Of a stretch of 64,000 bases of DNA, positions 37,023-49,369 are shown piece after piece. The notes under the pieces are model-generated. The model was not told the DNA's origin. It made no database searches and worked only from the letters and a program-made list of their open reading frames with translations. The position numbers were made by a program, and so were the translations under genes. The DNA lies in NCBI GenBank assembly GCA_004352715.1, contig SCFE01000042.1:1623361-1687360 (forward strand), read 5' to 3'. This DNA comes from Hofstenia miamia (lineage: Eukaryota; Xenacoelomorpha; Acoela). Position 1 is the first letter of the stretch. Every line of letters starts with the position of its first letter.

Positions 37023-38037
37023 CAGTACTGGAAATATATATTGGAATACATTGCTATTTTGAATAAATAATGAACATTCATATGATGGAGTGTGCCTAAA
37101 AGTATAACTAAGTGTTACTTTGATTAAGCAAAGAAAAATTTGAATGTCTAATACCATAAAATATGTAGAATAATAATTGGCTATTAATTTTTAATCAAAA
37201 TTAGAAAAGTTATATTGGATAGCAACCCCATTATTGTGGAGGAAATTGGTCATTTCTTTTAAGGTATGTCATGGAGCACCATCCTGCTCATATATTGATC
37301 ACTTGTAAGTAGTGGCAAGAGTTGCTTTTATAGAATCCGAGCATATTAAGAGCTGCTTAGAAGAGTACCAGTGATGTGAACAATCTTGCGAAAGCCATAC
37401 TTTCATATTGCACCCCATACCATTACAGATCAACATTCTTTTCGATCAGTATAGCTCAAATCTTGACTCATTTGAAAATATACCATTAGACCAACGTTTA
37501 AATGAACTGTCTCTCATCAACTTGACCCAACTCAGCTGGCGTAATCTTTGTTTTGAGCTTAAGAATGGCTTTCTGGGTGCCACGAAAGTCTCAATTCCCG
37601 ACAGTACTTCGAGGTCGCTCTACAAGTCGGGCTATATTACGTTGACTTATTCCTTCTAAATGTTTGGAGATAATCAACTCGCGGATGGCAAGAGATACGT
37701 AACCAGGCATCATATATAGCGAAGAAAGACTGTTATTAAACATTTTCAATATAAATAGACTGAAAAAAGCTTAACCAATAAAATTTTTTACAGATTATCT
37801 CATTTGGTCTGAAGTGGCCGAATATTTTTTTCCAAGAAAAGATTAGCTATCTACAAGCATTGTAGCATTTCTCCTTGAGATTTAAAGTAAACAGTGATAA
37901 TTATGTCTCAACATTGATGAATTCCTCTTTCTGCAACCCCAAATCTAACTAAAAAATAACTATGACATTCTTGGCGTCAATTTCTTAGAAAAATTTATGA
38001 CAAATCATGGGTGGCCAAATTCTTTTTTCCAGTACTG
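37023..38037 (-). mobile_element. Tc1-like element relic
   Basis: Left end CAGTACTGGAAA, right end TTTCCAGTACTG, each flanked by TA. About 1015 bp, so shorter than an autonomous Tc1 and internally deleted. Minus-strand transposase pieces: RELIISKHLEGISQRNIARL with VERPRSTVGN (helix-turn-helix, about 37690-37600), then VMVWGAI, GFRKIVHITGTL and a (Q)DGAP-like SRMVLHD (37440-37260). Stops are frequent. Confidence 0.8.
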
Positions 38038-38130
38038 TACAAAAGTTTTCTTAGCAAAAAGCATGGTGGGTTTAAGTTACACTAATCCGACAGTTCTGAG
38101 GCTACTTTAAATAGCATATATATATATATA
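38038..38130. other. short stretch ending in an AT tract
   Basis: Leads from the Tc1-like element into an AT tract at the gap. No feature. Confidence 0.4.
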
Positions 38131-39130
38131 NNNNNNNNNNNNNNNNNNNNNNNNNNNNNNNNNNNNNNNNNNNNNNNNNNNNNNNNNNNNNNNNNNNNNN
38201 NNNNNNNNNNNNNNNNNNNNNNNNNNNNNNNNNNNNNNNNNNNNNNNNNNNNNNNNNNNNNNNNNNNNNNNNNNNNNNNNNNNNNNNNNNNNNNNNNNNN
38301 NNNNNNNNNNNNNNNNNNNNNNNNNNNNNNNNNNNNNNNNNNNNNNNNNNNNNNNNNNNNNNNNNNNNNNNNNNNNNNNNNNNNNNNNNNNNNNNNNNNN
38401 NNNNNNNNNNNNNNNNNNNNNNNNNNNNNNNNNNNNNNNNNNNNNNNNNNNNNNNNNNNNNNNNNNNNNNNNNNNNNNNNNNNNNNNNNNNNNNNNNNNN
38501 NNNNNNNNNNNNNNNNNNNNNNNNNNNNNNNNNNNNNNNNNNNNNNNNNNNNNNNNNNNNNNNNNNNNNNNNNNNNNNNNNNNNNNNNNNNNNNNNNNNN
38601 NNNNNNNNNNNNNNNNNNNNNNNNNNNNNNNNNNNNNNNNNNNNNNNNNNNNNNNNNNNNNNNNNNNNNNNNNNNNNNNNNNNNNNNNNNNNNNNNNNNN
38701 NNNNNNNNNNNNNNNNNNNNNNNNNNNNNNNNNNNNNNNNNNNNNNNNNNNNNNNNNNNNNNNNNNNNNNNNNNNNNNNNNNNNNNNNNNNNNNNNNNNN
38801 NNNNNNNNNNNNNNNNNNNNNNNNNNNNNNNNNNNNNNNNNNNNNNNNNNNNNNNNNNNNNNNNNNNNNNNNNNNNNNNNNNNNNNNNNNNNNNNNNNNN
38901 NNNNNNNNNNNNNNNNNNNNNNNNNNNNNNNNNNNNNNNNNNNNNNNNNNNNNNNNNNNNNNNNNNNNNNNNNNNNNNNNNNNNNNNNNNNNNNNNNNNN
39001 NNNNNNNNNNNNNNNNNNNNNNNNNNNNNNNNNNNNNNNNNNNNNNNNNNNNNNNNNNNNNNNNNNNNNNNNNNNNNNNNNNNNNNNNNNNNNNNNNNNN
39101 NNNNNNNNNNNNNNNNNNNNNNNNNNNNNN
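38131..39130. other. assembly gap of exactly 1000 N
   Basis: A round-number gap after an AT tract. It cuts the C-terminal part of the transposon-type gene at 39131-40740. Confidence 0.95.
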
Positions 39131-40740
39131 AAGTCCAAGTGAGAGTGAAGATAATGGACCTTTAAAGACATTCGACAGCCCATTGCATGAAAAGCCGAAA
39201 TCAACTAGTTCCTGATAGTTTGGGGCTCTAAAATTACCAACGAATCCATTGACCACATCCCTAAATGCCTTCATGCTCTTTTCTCCAGAGGACCCATTCT
39301 GTTTTCCAATGCTTCTGAAGCCAACATGGTTCTTTCTTGGGATCCAAAGAATATACCACCCTTGACTTTAGCCTCACTCAACTTTGGAAACATGAGACGT
39401 ATTTCTTGGTATGTTGTACTGCCACAGTCCAAGGCTGTTACAAATTGCTTGATGAGCCCCAGTTTAATGTGCAAAGGTGGTAGAAGTACTTTACTTCTAG
39501 GGACCATAGCTCTGTTTGAAACTTTATGATGTCCAGGTACCAACAAATCTCTGGTGGGCCATTGAATGCGATGGTAATGCTCTGATTTTGTCCGACTGCC
39601 CCAGAGGCACAAAAAGCATGAGTACTTTGTATACCCTGCCTGCAAACCTAGAAGAAAGCCGAGCATTTTATAATCTCCACAGACATCCCAGAAGTAGGTA
39701 GGGTATTTTATCTGCTCCGTAAGTTGCTTGACGTTGCTGTAGTCTTCTTTCATTTGTGTCGAATGGCCGACAGGAATAGATGGATAGACATTACAGTTAT
39801 GTAGCAAGACTGCCTTCAGACTCTTGGTGGAACTGTCGATAAACAGTCGCCACTCTGCAGGATCGTTCTTTATTCCAATAGCTTCGAATATAGCTTGAAG
39901 GTCATGACAGAAACAAAGACTGTCAACCACCTGATAGTACACTGAAAACTCTATGTGTCGCGTTCGATGTACTGTGACTTTGCAATCATCGATTAGCATA
40001 TTTCATTCCCAAAGCCTGAAAAAGAGAAGCTCGTCCCAAGACATAGAGAGCCTCAGATCACGTATTAAATCATCCAAGTCCTTCTGAGTTGGAAAATGAT
40101 GAGAAGATTCGCCTTCACAGTCAGGATCAGTATCTTCCGTTCCATCAGACTGTGAGTCAGCGGATTCTTCTTCCACACCCTACATAAACGTTATATTAGT
40201 CACTAAAAATTTAACATGGTTATATTAATGTTAATATTCATATGTAAAAATATGACAAGACTCATTTGATAATAAACTCAAAAAAATTAATTACAAAGTA
40301 TATATAAAGGCTTTAATAGTTTAATAGAGCTGGAGGGAGAGGCACTGGAAGGTGAGAAACTGGATCAATCGATGATGGTATCGATGAATAATTGAGAGCC
40401 AATCTGCCTTTAGCCTTTCTGTAGTTTGTTATGTCAACGGAACTGAAATAGCAATCATCCAGATGGTTTTAGGTTCTCTCCACACCCTTGGAATTGCAAA
40501 AGGCATAGACTTACGAGAATCCCCAAGCCACACCTCTAGAGTAACTTGACAACTACCACAGATTACATGAGGGGCCCATGCTTTGTCCTGGTCTCCAATT
40601 GGCATCCCAAAATAAAGACGATAAGCCATCTAGTATTTAGTTCGTTTTTCAATGTGTCTGGATACTACTTTGCTGCTCACATAACATCCGCAGACATAGC
40701 AAAATCTATCGGGTGAATTCCTACAACTTCTTGAAGTCAT
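39131..40740 (-). pseudogene. repeat-encoded zinc-finger protein of unknown transposon class, broken
   Basis: The minus strand starts MTSRSC at 40740. A CYVCG..CY finger follows, a stop after RTKY, then FGMPIGDQDKAWAPHVICGS with a further cysteine pair and FAIPRVWREPK. After a one-base shift come DDCYFSSVDITNYRKAKGR and a proline tail (about 40440-40320). After about 130 bp (spacer or intron) an acidic segment leads to QKDLDDLIRDLRLS, and a TGA replaces tryptophan before NMLIDD at 39999. Then WRLFIDSSTKSLKAVLLHN, YTKYSCFLCLWGSR, VLLPPLHIKLGLIKQFV and MFPKLSEAKVKGGIFFG. After a frame change at about 39274 comes a piece reading GFSCNGLSNVFKGPLSSLS; the same sense strand also reads CRMSLKVHYLHSHLD, the expected continuation. 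Proteins with these blocks occur in many copies in invertebrate genomes, so it is taken as a mobile-element gene. The transposase class is not known to me. Confidence 0.72.
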
Positions 40741-41343
40741 GCTTTAATTGCTTTATAACTTAGAATAATATTTAGGTGGCTATGAAATGCTGTGAATCTG
40801 AAATACGAAGTTACACCATATAATGTAATTGTTCAAAGTTAAAAAACCTAAAACCTTAATATTTCAGTACATAGTGATGATAGAGAAAAACTGATAACAG
40901 ATCTGAAATCAGCATGAAAAATCCATTAAAAAACAATAAAAAAATTTGATGAAACAAAAATTGTGTTACCCAGTGTTATGTAACACTTATTCAGAAATAC
41001 AGTAATTTAGATTCATTTAGCTAGATTATTATTATAACTCTGAAACTTTTTCAATTAACAATGCTAACTTGCATTCATCGTCATTTTTCGAATGATGTCC
41101 CGCATTTTCATTACATGAGCTATGCAACACCGCAGGAAGTCATTTGCAAGTAAATTTTCTTTGCATACGTGGTCCCAACCATATGCTAAATTTAAGTTTA
41201 AGCACAATTTGTACCATCGTGTAATTTGATAATAGAATTTGAAATGCGTTGCTCATTCTATGTACGTATTATTTTCTAAGCGTAGCCAAGTCACTCAGTA
41301 TTTTGAAGTATTACGAAGCTATAAATGCTATTGTTTAGTAAAA
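40741..41343. other. region upstream of the plus-strand DCX exon
   Basis: AT-rich. A possible acceptor, TTGTTTAG, lies at 41328-41335 just before the start codon, so a 5'UTR intron is possible. No promoter element is convincing. Confidence 0.4.
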
Positions 41344-41517
41344 ATGTCAGATGATGATTTGGATTATTATCAAAGTTACAGAGGAGGGTCTCATCCTGAC
41401 CGATCAAACAATCAAATTTACAAATCTTTCGAACTCCAAAAATCATGGCATGATGAAACCGATGTTCTAGAACCACGTGATTGGAGAGCAAAACACTGCA
41501 GATTTTATAAGAATCAA
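41344..41517 (+). CDS. DCX gene, first coding exon
   Basis: Plus-strand exon of 174 nt (58 codons) from ATG in the context AAAATGTC to a GTAAGA donor at 41518. It reads MSDDDLDYYQSYRGG, then a polar acidic stretch, and ends RDWRAKHCRFYKNQ. The end is the first strand of a DCX domain ((K).(I/C)RFYKNG), and it joins in phase 0 to the exon at 44544 (DNNFSGLRLMVN). An ATG at 41239 is in frame, but the sequence between looks non-coding and contains a plausible acceptor, so 41344 is preferred. The short acidic leader before the first DCX domain resembles N-termini of RP1/DCDC2-type proteins. The intron to 44544 is 3 kb and holds an RT relic. Confidence 0.75.
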
Positions 41518-42689
41518 GTAAGATCGTTTTTAAATATTCATAAAATACTTGTCTTGCATTTTTACTCTACTCATGTTTTAATAGATAAAAATTTCAAATG
41601 AGTAGTAAAGTCAGTGTAAAATGACCGAACAGAATCTAGAATAACTTTTCACTAACTATTTCGCTAAATGCATTGAATCCTCTACAATACATTAGTGATA
41701 TGCGAATACGGGTCCTCCTCGCAGGTACCCAATTTTACCATGAGTATTATTTTGTACGGTTATGTACGCGTACGCTTTACATTAAAAGTTATGTGTATTT
41801 TCAATAAGTTTTTCCAAAAAATGAAACTTTGAAAAAATTAACCTATAATAAGGGTGTGAATTTTGTTCGAAATGTGGTTAAAAACTCTTAAATTGCTTAA
41901 TAACAGCAAAGATAATTTTATTCGCGGATACGGGTAGAAGTGAGCACGGGTAATAATTAATATGCTTGAGTCAACAATGTTCTACAGTAAGCTTACTTCC
42001 AGTATACATTATGTTTAATATTCAAGAGGGATTATAAAATTGCATGGCAGCACTCGTTGTTATAGATTATTTTAGATGGCAGCATTTTTTCACAGATGCA
42101 TTTTGTAAATTTTTAGGATTCAGATTTTACAAATCTATTATGTTTGATTGGGGAATAATGCCTATGATTTTGCATTGTATAAAGCGGTGTTGCAGCAATT
42201 ATAAATCACTATTCTTCGCAAAAACTAACAAATTTTTCTATAGTAGTTTACAAGTATCTTAAAATTTCCTACTTGATTTTATTATCCAAATCGAAAACGA
42301 GTTAGCAAATTAAATTAGAGACCTATGACAATGTAAAAACACGGATATCATATTTAGAATGTGGCGTCACCGCCAGCCGCAGGTCATTTTCAAAAGTGTG
42401 TCACGGCTGACGATATTTATGTAATATAGCAGTAACCACACATATGCTTTTTAGTTTTCAAGTGATGTATTTATATATATCTTAGTGCAATTCAATTAGT
42501 AATATTTAATGAAATTTCTACTGACTATGTTTAGTATATCTTAATTGTACATAAAATGTTAAGCGTTTGTGATTTTTTTAAACTTCAGCCGCCTATTAAA
42601 TTTCCAATCGCATAAGTCTAATGTCTAAAATGTCAAATTGAATAACTTCTCCAAATAGTAAAATATTTGAGAGACTTTTACCTAATCGA
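41518..42689. other. intron of the plus-strand DCX gene
   Basis: AT-rich. Words GCGAATACGGGT (about 41701) and GCGGATACGGGT (about 41926) hint at an old element with repeated ends. Nothing else recognised. Confidence 0.4.
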
Positions 42690-43060
42690 ATTTATGAACA
42701 TATGCAAATACTTAACTCATTTTCTCTATCAATGTTGCAATTATTCAAGCTACTCAACACTAGGGAAATATTCTAGATTAAAAAATTATGTTACAATTGC
42801 ATGTTTTGATCTATTTAAAACATTCGACTCCATCAAACATAGAATATTATATAAAAAACTAAAACTTATAAACATTGGTAATGATAGCATTCAATTAATC
42901 GATCTCACATTTTTGCAAACTGGTTTCCAATCCAAACGGAATGTCTCACGGAAACAAGCTTAGTCCATTACTTTTAAATATTAATATAATAACATGGAAA
43001 AATCACTTTCATTTTCAATATGCAGACAACACAACTAAGAAATATTATGTTTACTCGTAA
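42690..43060 (+). pseudogene. non-LTR reverse transcriptase fragment in an intron
   Basis: Reads VTIACFDLFKTFDSIKHRIL, then YKKLKLINIGNDSIQLID, and after a shift MSHGNKLSPLLLNINI and QYADNTT. These are RT motifs: (D)L.K(A)FDS..H..L..KL...(G), the (P)(Q)G..L(S/G)PLL.N(I/Y)I, and (Y/F)AD(D)T, with N for the second catalytic D. A dead fragment, sense to the DCX gene. Confidence 0.72.
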
Positions 43061-44543
43061 TATTCAACAAGATCACTCTCGCAAAATTTTAATAGCAAAT
43101 CAATACGATAATTCCTGAACTTTTATCTTTTAAATGCATTGAGTACTTTTACTCAAACACTCTCACCTCTTAGTTACATAACAATTCTAGAATTCACCAA
43201 CAAGTTGAATAAAACTTCACAAATATAAACCTAAACTTAAATAAATCCATTTCTATTGATTGTAATAAGACAATGGAAAATTTAATGCATTAGAAATTTG
43301 AAATTAAGGAGTTAATTTTATAACAAAAGTTGACTTTCAGAAAATTTGGGATATGTTACGAAATTTATAATATCGATTATGCCACTGCAAAATTACAATA
43401 TTTTTAACCAGAAAAGTAATGTTTTTTCATATAAATGTTATTGAATGTTTTTTGTTTAATATTTTGGTATTGTTTTATGCTTTGTCAAGCTAGAGGTACT
43501 GTCAGTTTCTAATTCGAAGCAGTACTCTAAAACGAATATAGCTTTGTTTACATCTAAACAAAATTGTGTGCTTATGTTTGAACTTCAAATCTCAGATCCA
43601 AATTGAAACAATGGAAAATCCCAGTATTGTCTTTTTGTGCAGTATGCTGTAATTCGAAATCGAGCATTTAACTTATATTTGAAAAAAAGTCCAAAATTGT
43701 CAAAAACAAGTAATTTAGTTTATGTGGCGAGTGCTCTTTGACCTAAGACATCAAGAAAAAACCCGAAATATTTTCAAAAGACATTCATAAGAAATTGATT
43801 TACTATAAATTGTGAACTGACACTTGATTTTGAGTTTCGATTAGCAAATTGTGGTTTTGGCTAAGTTCTGCAGAGCTCTTTGCAAGTCATTGTCGAAGAA
43901 AATTAATAATAATATACATGAAATGAGTTAAAGTATAATTTCTTAAATATTTGTTCTGCCAATAATTTTGTTATCGAAATATTTGATTGCAAATAAATCA
44001 TTAATTATCTAGTCAAATCGCATAAGAAATTAATTACAGAGGTGTAGCACACATCTGTTCAAGTAAGAGCATTACTCGTAGTACATTTTTAGGTAAAAAT
44101 TTTTACAAGAAGTACAATTCTAATTAAAATCATACTTTGGACTTATGATATATTCTTTTAATATTCAACAAAAAATTGATTCTTATCTTCTAGTCATGTA
44201 CAATCCAGTACACAAAATCATATTCCAGAGTGAATGTAAGGAAAATATTTCTAACTATTACAGATACTCTATAATTGTACAACGATTCTCTGCGAGGAAA
44301 TTTTAGAAGTGTTATTGAACCTAGAGCATTTCTAGATTTGCTAATGATTTAACAAAGATTATGCAGAATGTTAATCCACTTCTCTAAATTTCCCACGTTT
44401 CACAATTCAATCAAACATTAATCCATTATCTAATTCAAAATTTACGCCATCTTGATATTTTATTGAACTCAAATGAATTTATTGTATTTATAAATTTGAT
44501 TTTATGTTATTTCATGATCAAGGTGGGATAATTACTGATTTAG
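43061..44543. other. intron remainder
   Basis: Nothing recognised. The acceptor GATTTAG ends it at 44543. Confidence 0.45.
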
Positions 44544-44763
44544 GACAACAATTTTTCCGGATTGCGCTTAATGGTGAATAATGCCAAGTATAGAACGTTG
44601 GAAACTCTACTTGGTGACTTAACAGAAAAGATTCCCATGCCTTATGGAGTTCGTAACATTTACACACCAAGAGGTAGAAACCAGGTGACTAGTATCAAGG
44701 ATTTCAAACATGGTCAGTCTTATATATGTTGTGATCACAATCCTCCAAAGCCATTAAAAGAAG
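44544..44763 (+). CDS. DCX gene, second exon: main part of DCX domain 1
   Basis: Plus-strand exon of 220 nt. The acceptor is GATTTAG at 44537-44543 and the donor is GTTAGA after 44763. Phase is 0 in and 1 out. It reads DNNFSGLRLMVNNAKYRTLE, TLLGDLTEKIPMPYGVRNIY, TPRGRNQVTSIKDF and GQSYICC. This is an almost canonical first DCX domain: (F).GLRL.VN...(Y/F)(R/K)T(L/F)..LL.DLT, (P)(Y/F)GVRNIYTPRGR..V.S(I/L)..(L/F)..G.SY(V/I)C. With exon 41344-41517 it makes a complete domain, which binds tubulin. The phase-1 end does not fit the phase-0 acceptor of the DCX2 exon on the opposite strand (14640), so an intervening exon would be needed if they were one gene. Confidence 0.88.
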
Positions 44764-47700
44764 GTTAGATATTAGAAGTATTTCGTTTTTAAAAGCAATT
44801 TGAATTTTTTTAGATCTTCTCATTGTATTTAGAGCAAAGATCCAAATTTATTTTTGCCTAATACAAAGATAGGCCTCGATCCATTGCCGATTCGCTATCA
44901 TATAACGGAAACCTTCTTAGTGATCTAAGCGTTTCATTACCAACAATTTTTGTTTGCGTCTAATTTCTAATGTATTATAATTAACATATTTCTTGAGATC
45001 TTCTTTTTGAAAAGTGTGAATCTAGAAGACTCCTCAAATTTAAAAGACAAGCTACTTACCCTTATGCTGATTTAGTTGGCAAACCAATTTGCAAAATCGT
45101 TAGAAAATTATAAAAATTAACATTGTGAGTTATGAGTAATAAATATCTTACAATTATAATCTGCTGTTACAATATGTATTAATCAAAGTACACATGGCAT
45201 TAAAACACTATGCAATTGAAATTAATTCCATCAAAATGGTAATTGCTTTGAATTCGAACCCCTGTATCTTAAGTTACCTATATATTTTTCTTTGCGATCT
45301 TTCGCCTAGAGACATGCATACACGAACGTAGTGACAATCAGAAACTTACCTTTTTTACATTTTAAGCCCTTGCGTACAAAAAGTTTTTCAGAATTTTCCT
45401 TATCCTTATTACTTCACATACAAATAGGAAATTCAACTAAAAAATCATCAAAGGCCCAGATGAAAATAGGTACATCAATCATCAAACTTGCCCTACACCA
45501 ATTGAAACCTCTAAAAATGTTGGGCGCCATTTAGGCAAGACTAAAGTGGTGAATTGGTTAGGCATACGGCCTTATAAGCTGTCGTGTACTATCAACACAA
45601 TGTGGATTAAACGTGCTGCATTGTTACTATGATATGGAAAGTGTGCTTATTATCTTAGAAAATAAACTTTTTCCAAAACAATGAATAGTCAAAGCTGAAC
45701 AACATATCATATTTTAGGGTGCAGCTGTATTATGGTTTAAAGTTTTAAGGCCAAATTTGAATAATTTTCAGTTAATTTTGATTTGTTTTCGTTTTATTAT
45801 GGGTGTAAGAGAATATTTTTTGTTCAGTAGATCTGTTTGTCCCAACAACGCTTAAGTTAGTTTTAGAAACCGTACAGAAATCACTGAACTCAATTTTTTA
45901 GGATTAATCGTATGTTATAGACTACTTTATTAGATTCAGGCCCTAAGCAGTCTCGCCTAATGCTGTGAAAATGAAATTTAACTGTGTTATATATCTATTG
46001 TCATATTTTAAAAGTTTATTTATTGAATTTTGAAATGGAATTGTTATATTCGTCAGTTATATTTTAAACACATTGATCAAGATGAAGTAGTTGAAATCTA
46101 CACTCCATTATTATGATTGAAGTCAAATAGTATCAAGAATAGTTTTTTCATTATCAATAGATTAGGCTACATCGTTTTTACCATATAATTTTATTCGATC
46201 TTGCTTCCAATATATAACATAACAAAGGATTGGCAACGGAAAGACCGTGCTATAATCATTTAATAAAATTCCTAAAGTTAAATTTTAGAAATATTCATTC
46301 TCTGAATTTCACTGATTGAAACTAAATTACTTTTTTAAAAGCAAATATAAGAAAAAAATTAAACTATTAAAACAATATGAGTAAATATTTTTCACTATTT
46401 ATGCAAAAGTGAATTTTAACACAAAATGTTTTGCAATGAAATATCTCAATTTCACAATTACGTAATTTTTACATTTTCTCCATATTCAGTTGAAACATAT
46501 ATATATCGAAGTTTTTGAAAACTAATTGAAATCTTTACTTGTGTAAAATCGACTAAATTTTCGATTTATACACCTGTTTTGTGATACATTTTCTACTACA
46601 ACATGCATAATGCATTTTGCTTTTCACAGTTTGTTTCCATCACAACGATATTAAAAATAAATGAGATATTTGTGGCATACTATAGAAAAGAAGAACAAAT
46701 AACAAACTATATTTAGAATACTTGTCAAAATAATCAAAAATTTTCAGCGAAATTCAATCCTTGCTGAAAAATCTTTTTAACATTTTTGCTGAGAGGAGGC
46801 TTTGGTATTATTATTCAGCTTGTACTATAAATTCCTTGACTAAATGTTTACCAGGAACTACGTACTGTGGTCGCTACATATTTGATAAATCAACAGATGT
46901 AAATTACTATCTAACTTCAGCCGTAAAATGTTTCCTAGATTCCTCAAAATGAAATAGTTCTGCCTTTTGAAATCTAAATCCAAGCAATTTTCATTTTCAA
47001 TCAATTCAATATAAGAGAAAAGAAGATGCATTAATTATTTAAAATTCAGAAATACATAATTAATACATTTTGCTATTATGCTTTGATAGAATAGAGTCTT
47101 GAAGCTGATCTCACCCTTTGAAATTTTTCCAGATTTCCGCAACCCCAATTGTGTAAGCGTTTATGACAATGAGTTTCCATTTCAGTTTTTGCATTATTCA
47201 AGAAAGCGCTCACTTTTTATTCTTGTCTAGCTAGTCAATATTCGTTTCACTGTCTAATGATTTATAATATAAATATAATAAAAAATACGTGACCTATCTG
47301 TGCTATCAATCCAATAATAATAACGATAATAAAAACTACAAATAATGCCATTGCAGGTGGTGGCATTTTAGTAGCTGCTATTTAATTGCTTTGTTTTTAT
47401 ATTTGAAATGAATCAATTGTAAAATTATAAAACTAGAATTTCTACTAAAAAGAAACAAGACTGTTGAAAGCTGATCTGAACTTCGGTCTATCAGCCCGTA
47501 ACTGACCTTGTAATATCTGATAAATTTTCAACTCCCAAATTCTTCTGCGTTTTACGAAGCAAAAACCACTTTTTAATCCACTAAATCTACCTTTTATATA
47601 AATCCAGCGTCAATTATTTATTTAAAAGATGTATAATAATTGGCTCAAAAATAATTTGCAAAACATCAAAGAAAATTCGATACAAAAGTAAATTTCAACC

Positions 47701-48750
47701 CTTTGAAAAACTAAATCTTCTCTATTTTTGGTGTGGCAATTTCTTATATCGCATAGAACGCATCTTAATCCACATTTTAGTTCATATCAATGCTAAACTA
47801 AACATTGTATCCATAAATTACCAAGCCGTTTGTCCAGATCTTTAAACCATTTTCTCTAATCCTTTTAGGAACTTTGCGAATCCTGGCCTTGGACACATCT
47901 ATGGGTAAATGTGCTTCTCAGTTAATGTGAGAATTTGTAATAAAAATTGTCCATCTGCTGGAGGTATATGAAAATATTATTATTGTTGAAAATTAAAAAG
48001 ATTTTAATTCCAGTGATGTTTTTCGATTAGAGATGTCTTTATTTCTTAGCATTTAAATTTTTTTATAGAAACTATCACAAATTGCAAAAATGACACCTTT
48101 GTTAATTAGGATTAATCCAACTCAGCAGGCAACAGGCGCCAACTAATCTCATTCTGGGATTGGAACTAGATATGTGGGGGGTGGGAACATTTTCGGTCTC
48201 AATCCCATACAGAGCTGTAAATGGGTCAATGTTCCAAAGTACTGTGGATCATGAATGGGGCAATCTAGAAATTATACATGCACGTTGCAGTAAAATTTTG
48301 GATTTCATTTACTTTCTTGTAGTATTTAATAGTTTTATAAGTGTTTCTTCTCAAAATTGCTTAAAAATAACTGCAATGAAGCAAGTGAGCTCTTTGAAGA
48401 ATTGGAAGTGTAGTTGAGTCATATTTGCAGAGATGACCCTATAATCGTTTATTATAGATATTATTATAGAAAAATCTATCATTGGCATGATATAGTTAAC
48501 TATGATGGACTTTAATTTTATATTTTCTCTGAAAAAGCTATAATCAAGATCTTTTCAAAATTTAATTTCGAAATAGTTAATCGCACTGCACAATTAATCG
48601 TGTTTTCAAAGTATCGGGGAGAATTCTAGATCTTCTCGACATTGCCAGAAAGTCTGCTTTCGAAAAAACGCGTTCTGCAGCTGCGGGGAAGGCAGAATTC
48701 CCAAATTTAATTGAGCAACTCAAATGAGAAAAATCCATGTACATGTATGT
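44764..48750. other. non-coding stretch after the plus-strand DCX exon
   Basis: I looked for a plus-strand DCX2 or PLAT exon entering in phase 1 and found none. AT-rich with stops in all frames. Confidence 0.45.
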
Positions 48751-49368
48751 CAGACTTGTCGAGTCGAGGTTCTAACTAGCCGAGCTAAGCCGAGCCGAGC
48801 CGAGTTTGAGCAGAGTATTGGATATAAAACGAGCCCAAAACGAGCTTTTTTTAAGCAAACCAAATTTATAGTGCTGCTTGTTAATTTGATTATGCAGATT
48901 TTTCTTATTTTTTCATTCAATATTCCTTACTTATAATCGTATTTTAGAAATGTTTATTAAATAATAGGAAGAGCAATTGAAAAAATTCTGAGAGCACAAT
49001 ATTTTTAAAAAAANNNNNNNNNGCGAAAATTCAAGGAACTTAATTAACAGTTATATTAGCAATAGGAGCCAACAACGGTCCGTATTGGGCATTTCAAATT
49101 TATAGTGCTGCTTGTTAATTTGATTATGCAGATTTTTCTTATTTTTTCATTCAATATTCCTTACTTATAATCGTATTTTAGAAATGTTTATTAAATAATA
49201 GGAAGAGCAATTGAAAAAATTCTGAGAGCACAATATTTTTAAAAAAAATACCGAGCTGAAACGAGCCTCATTAAAAGATTTTCTGTGGCGAGCCGAGTCG
49301 AGCCGAACTTACTCAAAATCTAAATGAGTCGAGCCGAGCTTAGAAATTACGGCTCGTTGACAAGTCTG
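48751..49368. mobile_element. MITE with GAGCCGA subterminal repeats
   Basis: The left end is CAGACTTGTCGAGTCGAGGT; the right end is the inverse of CAGACTTGTCAACGAGCCGT. Both ends carry arrays of GAGCCGA/GAGTCGA words pointing inwards. There is no coding region. 9 N at 49014-49022 and an internal 153-bp direct repeat (48861-49013 and about 49095-49247) suggest that the middle is mis-assembled or duplicated. A truncated relative lies at 23221. Confidence 0.75.
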
Positions 49369-49369
49369 T

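Noticed and set aside
48160-48417. Plus-strand open frame as a further exon of the DCX gene
   Set aside because: No DCX or PLAT pattern and no convincing splice borders.
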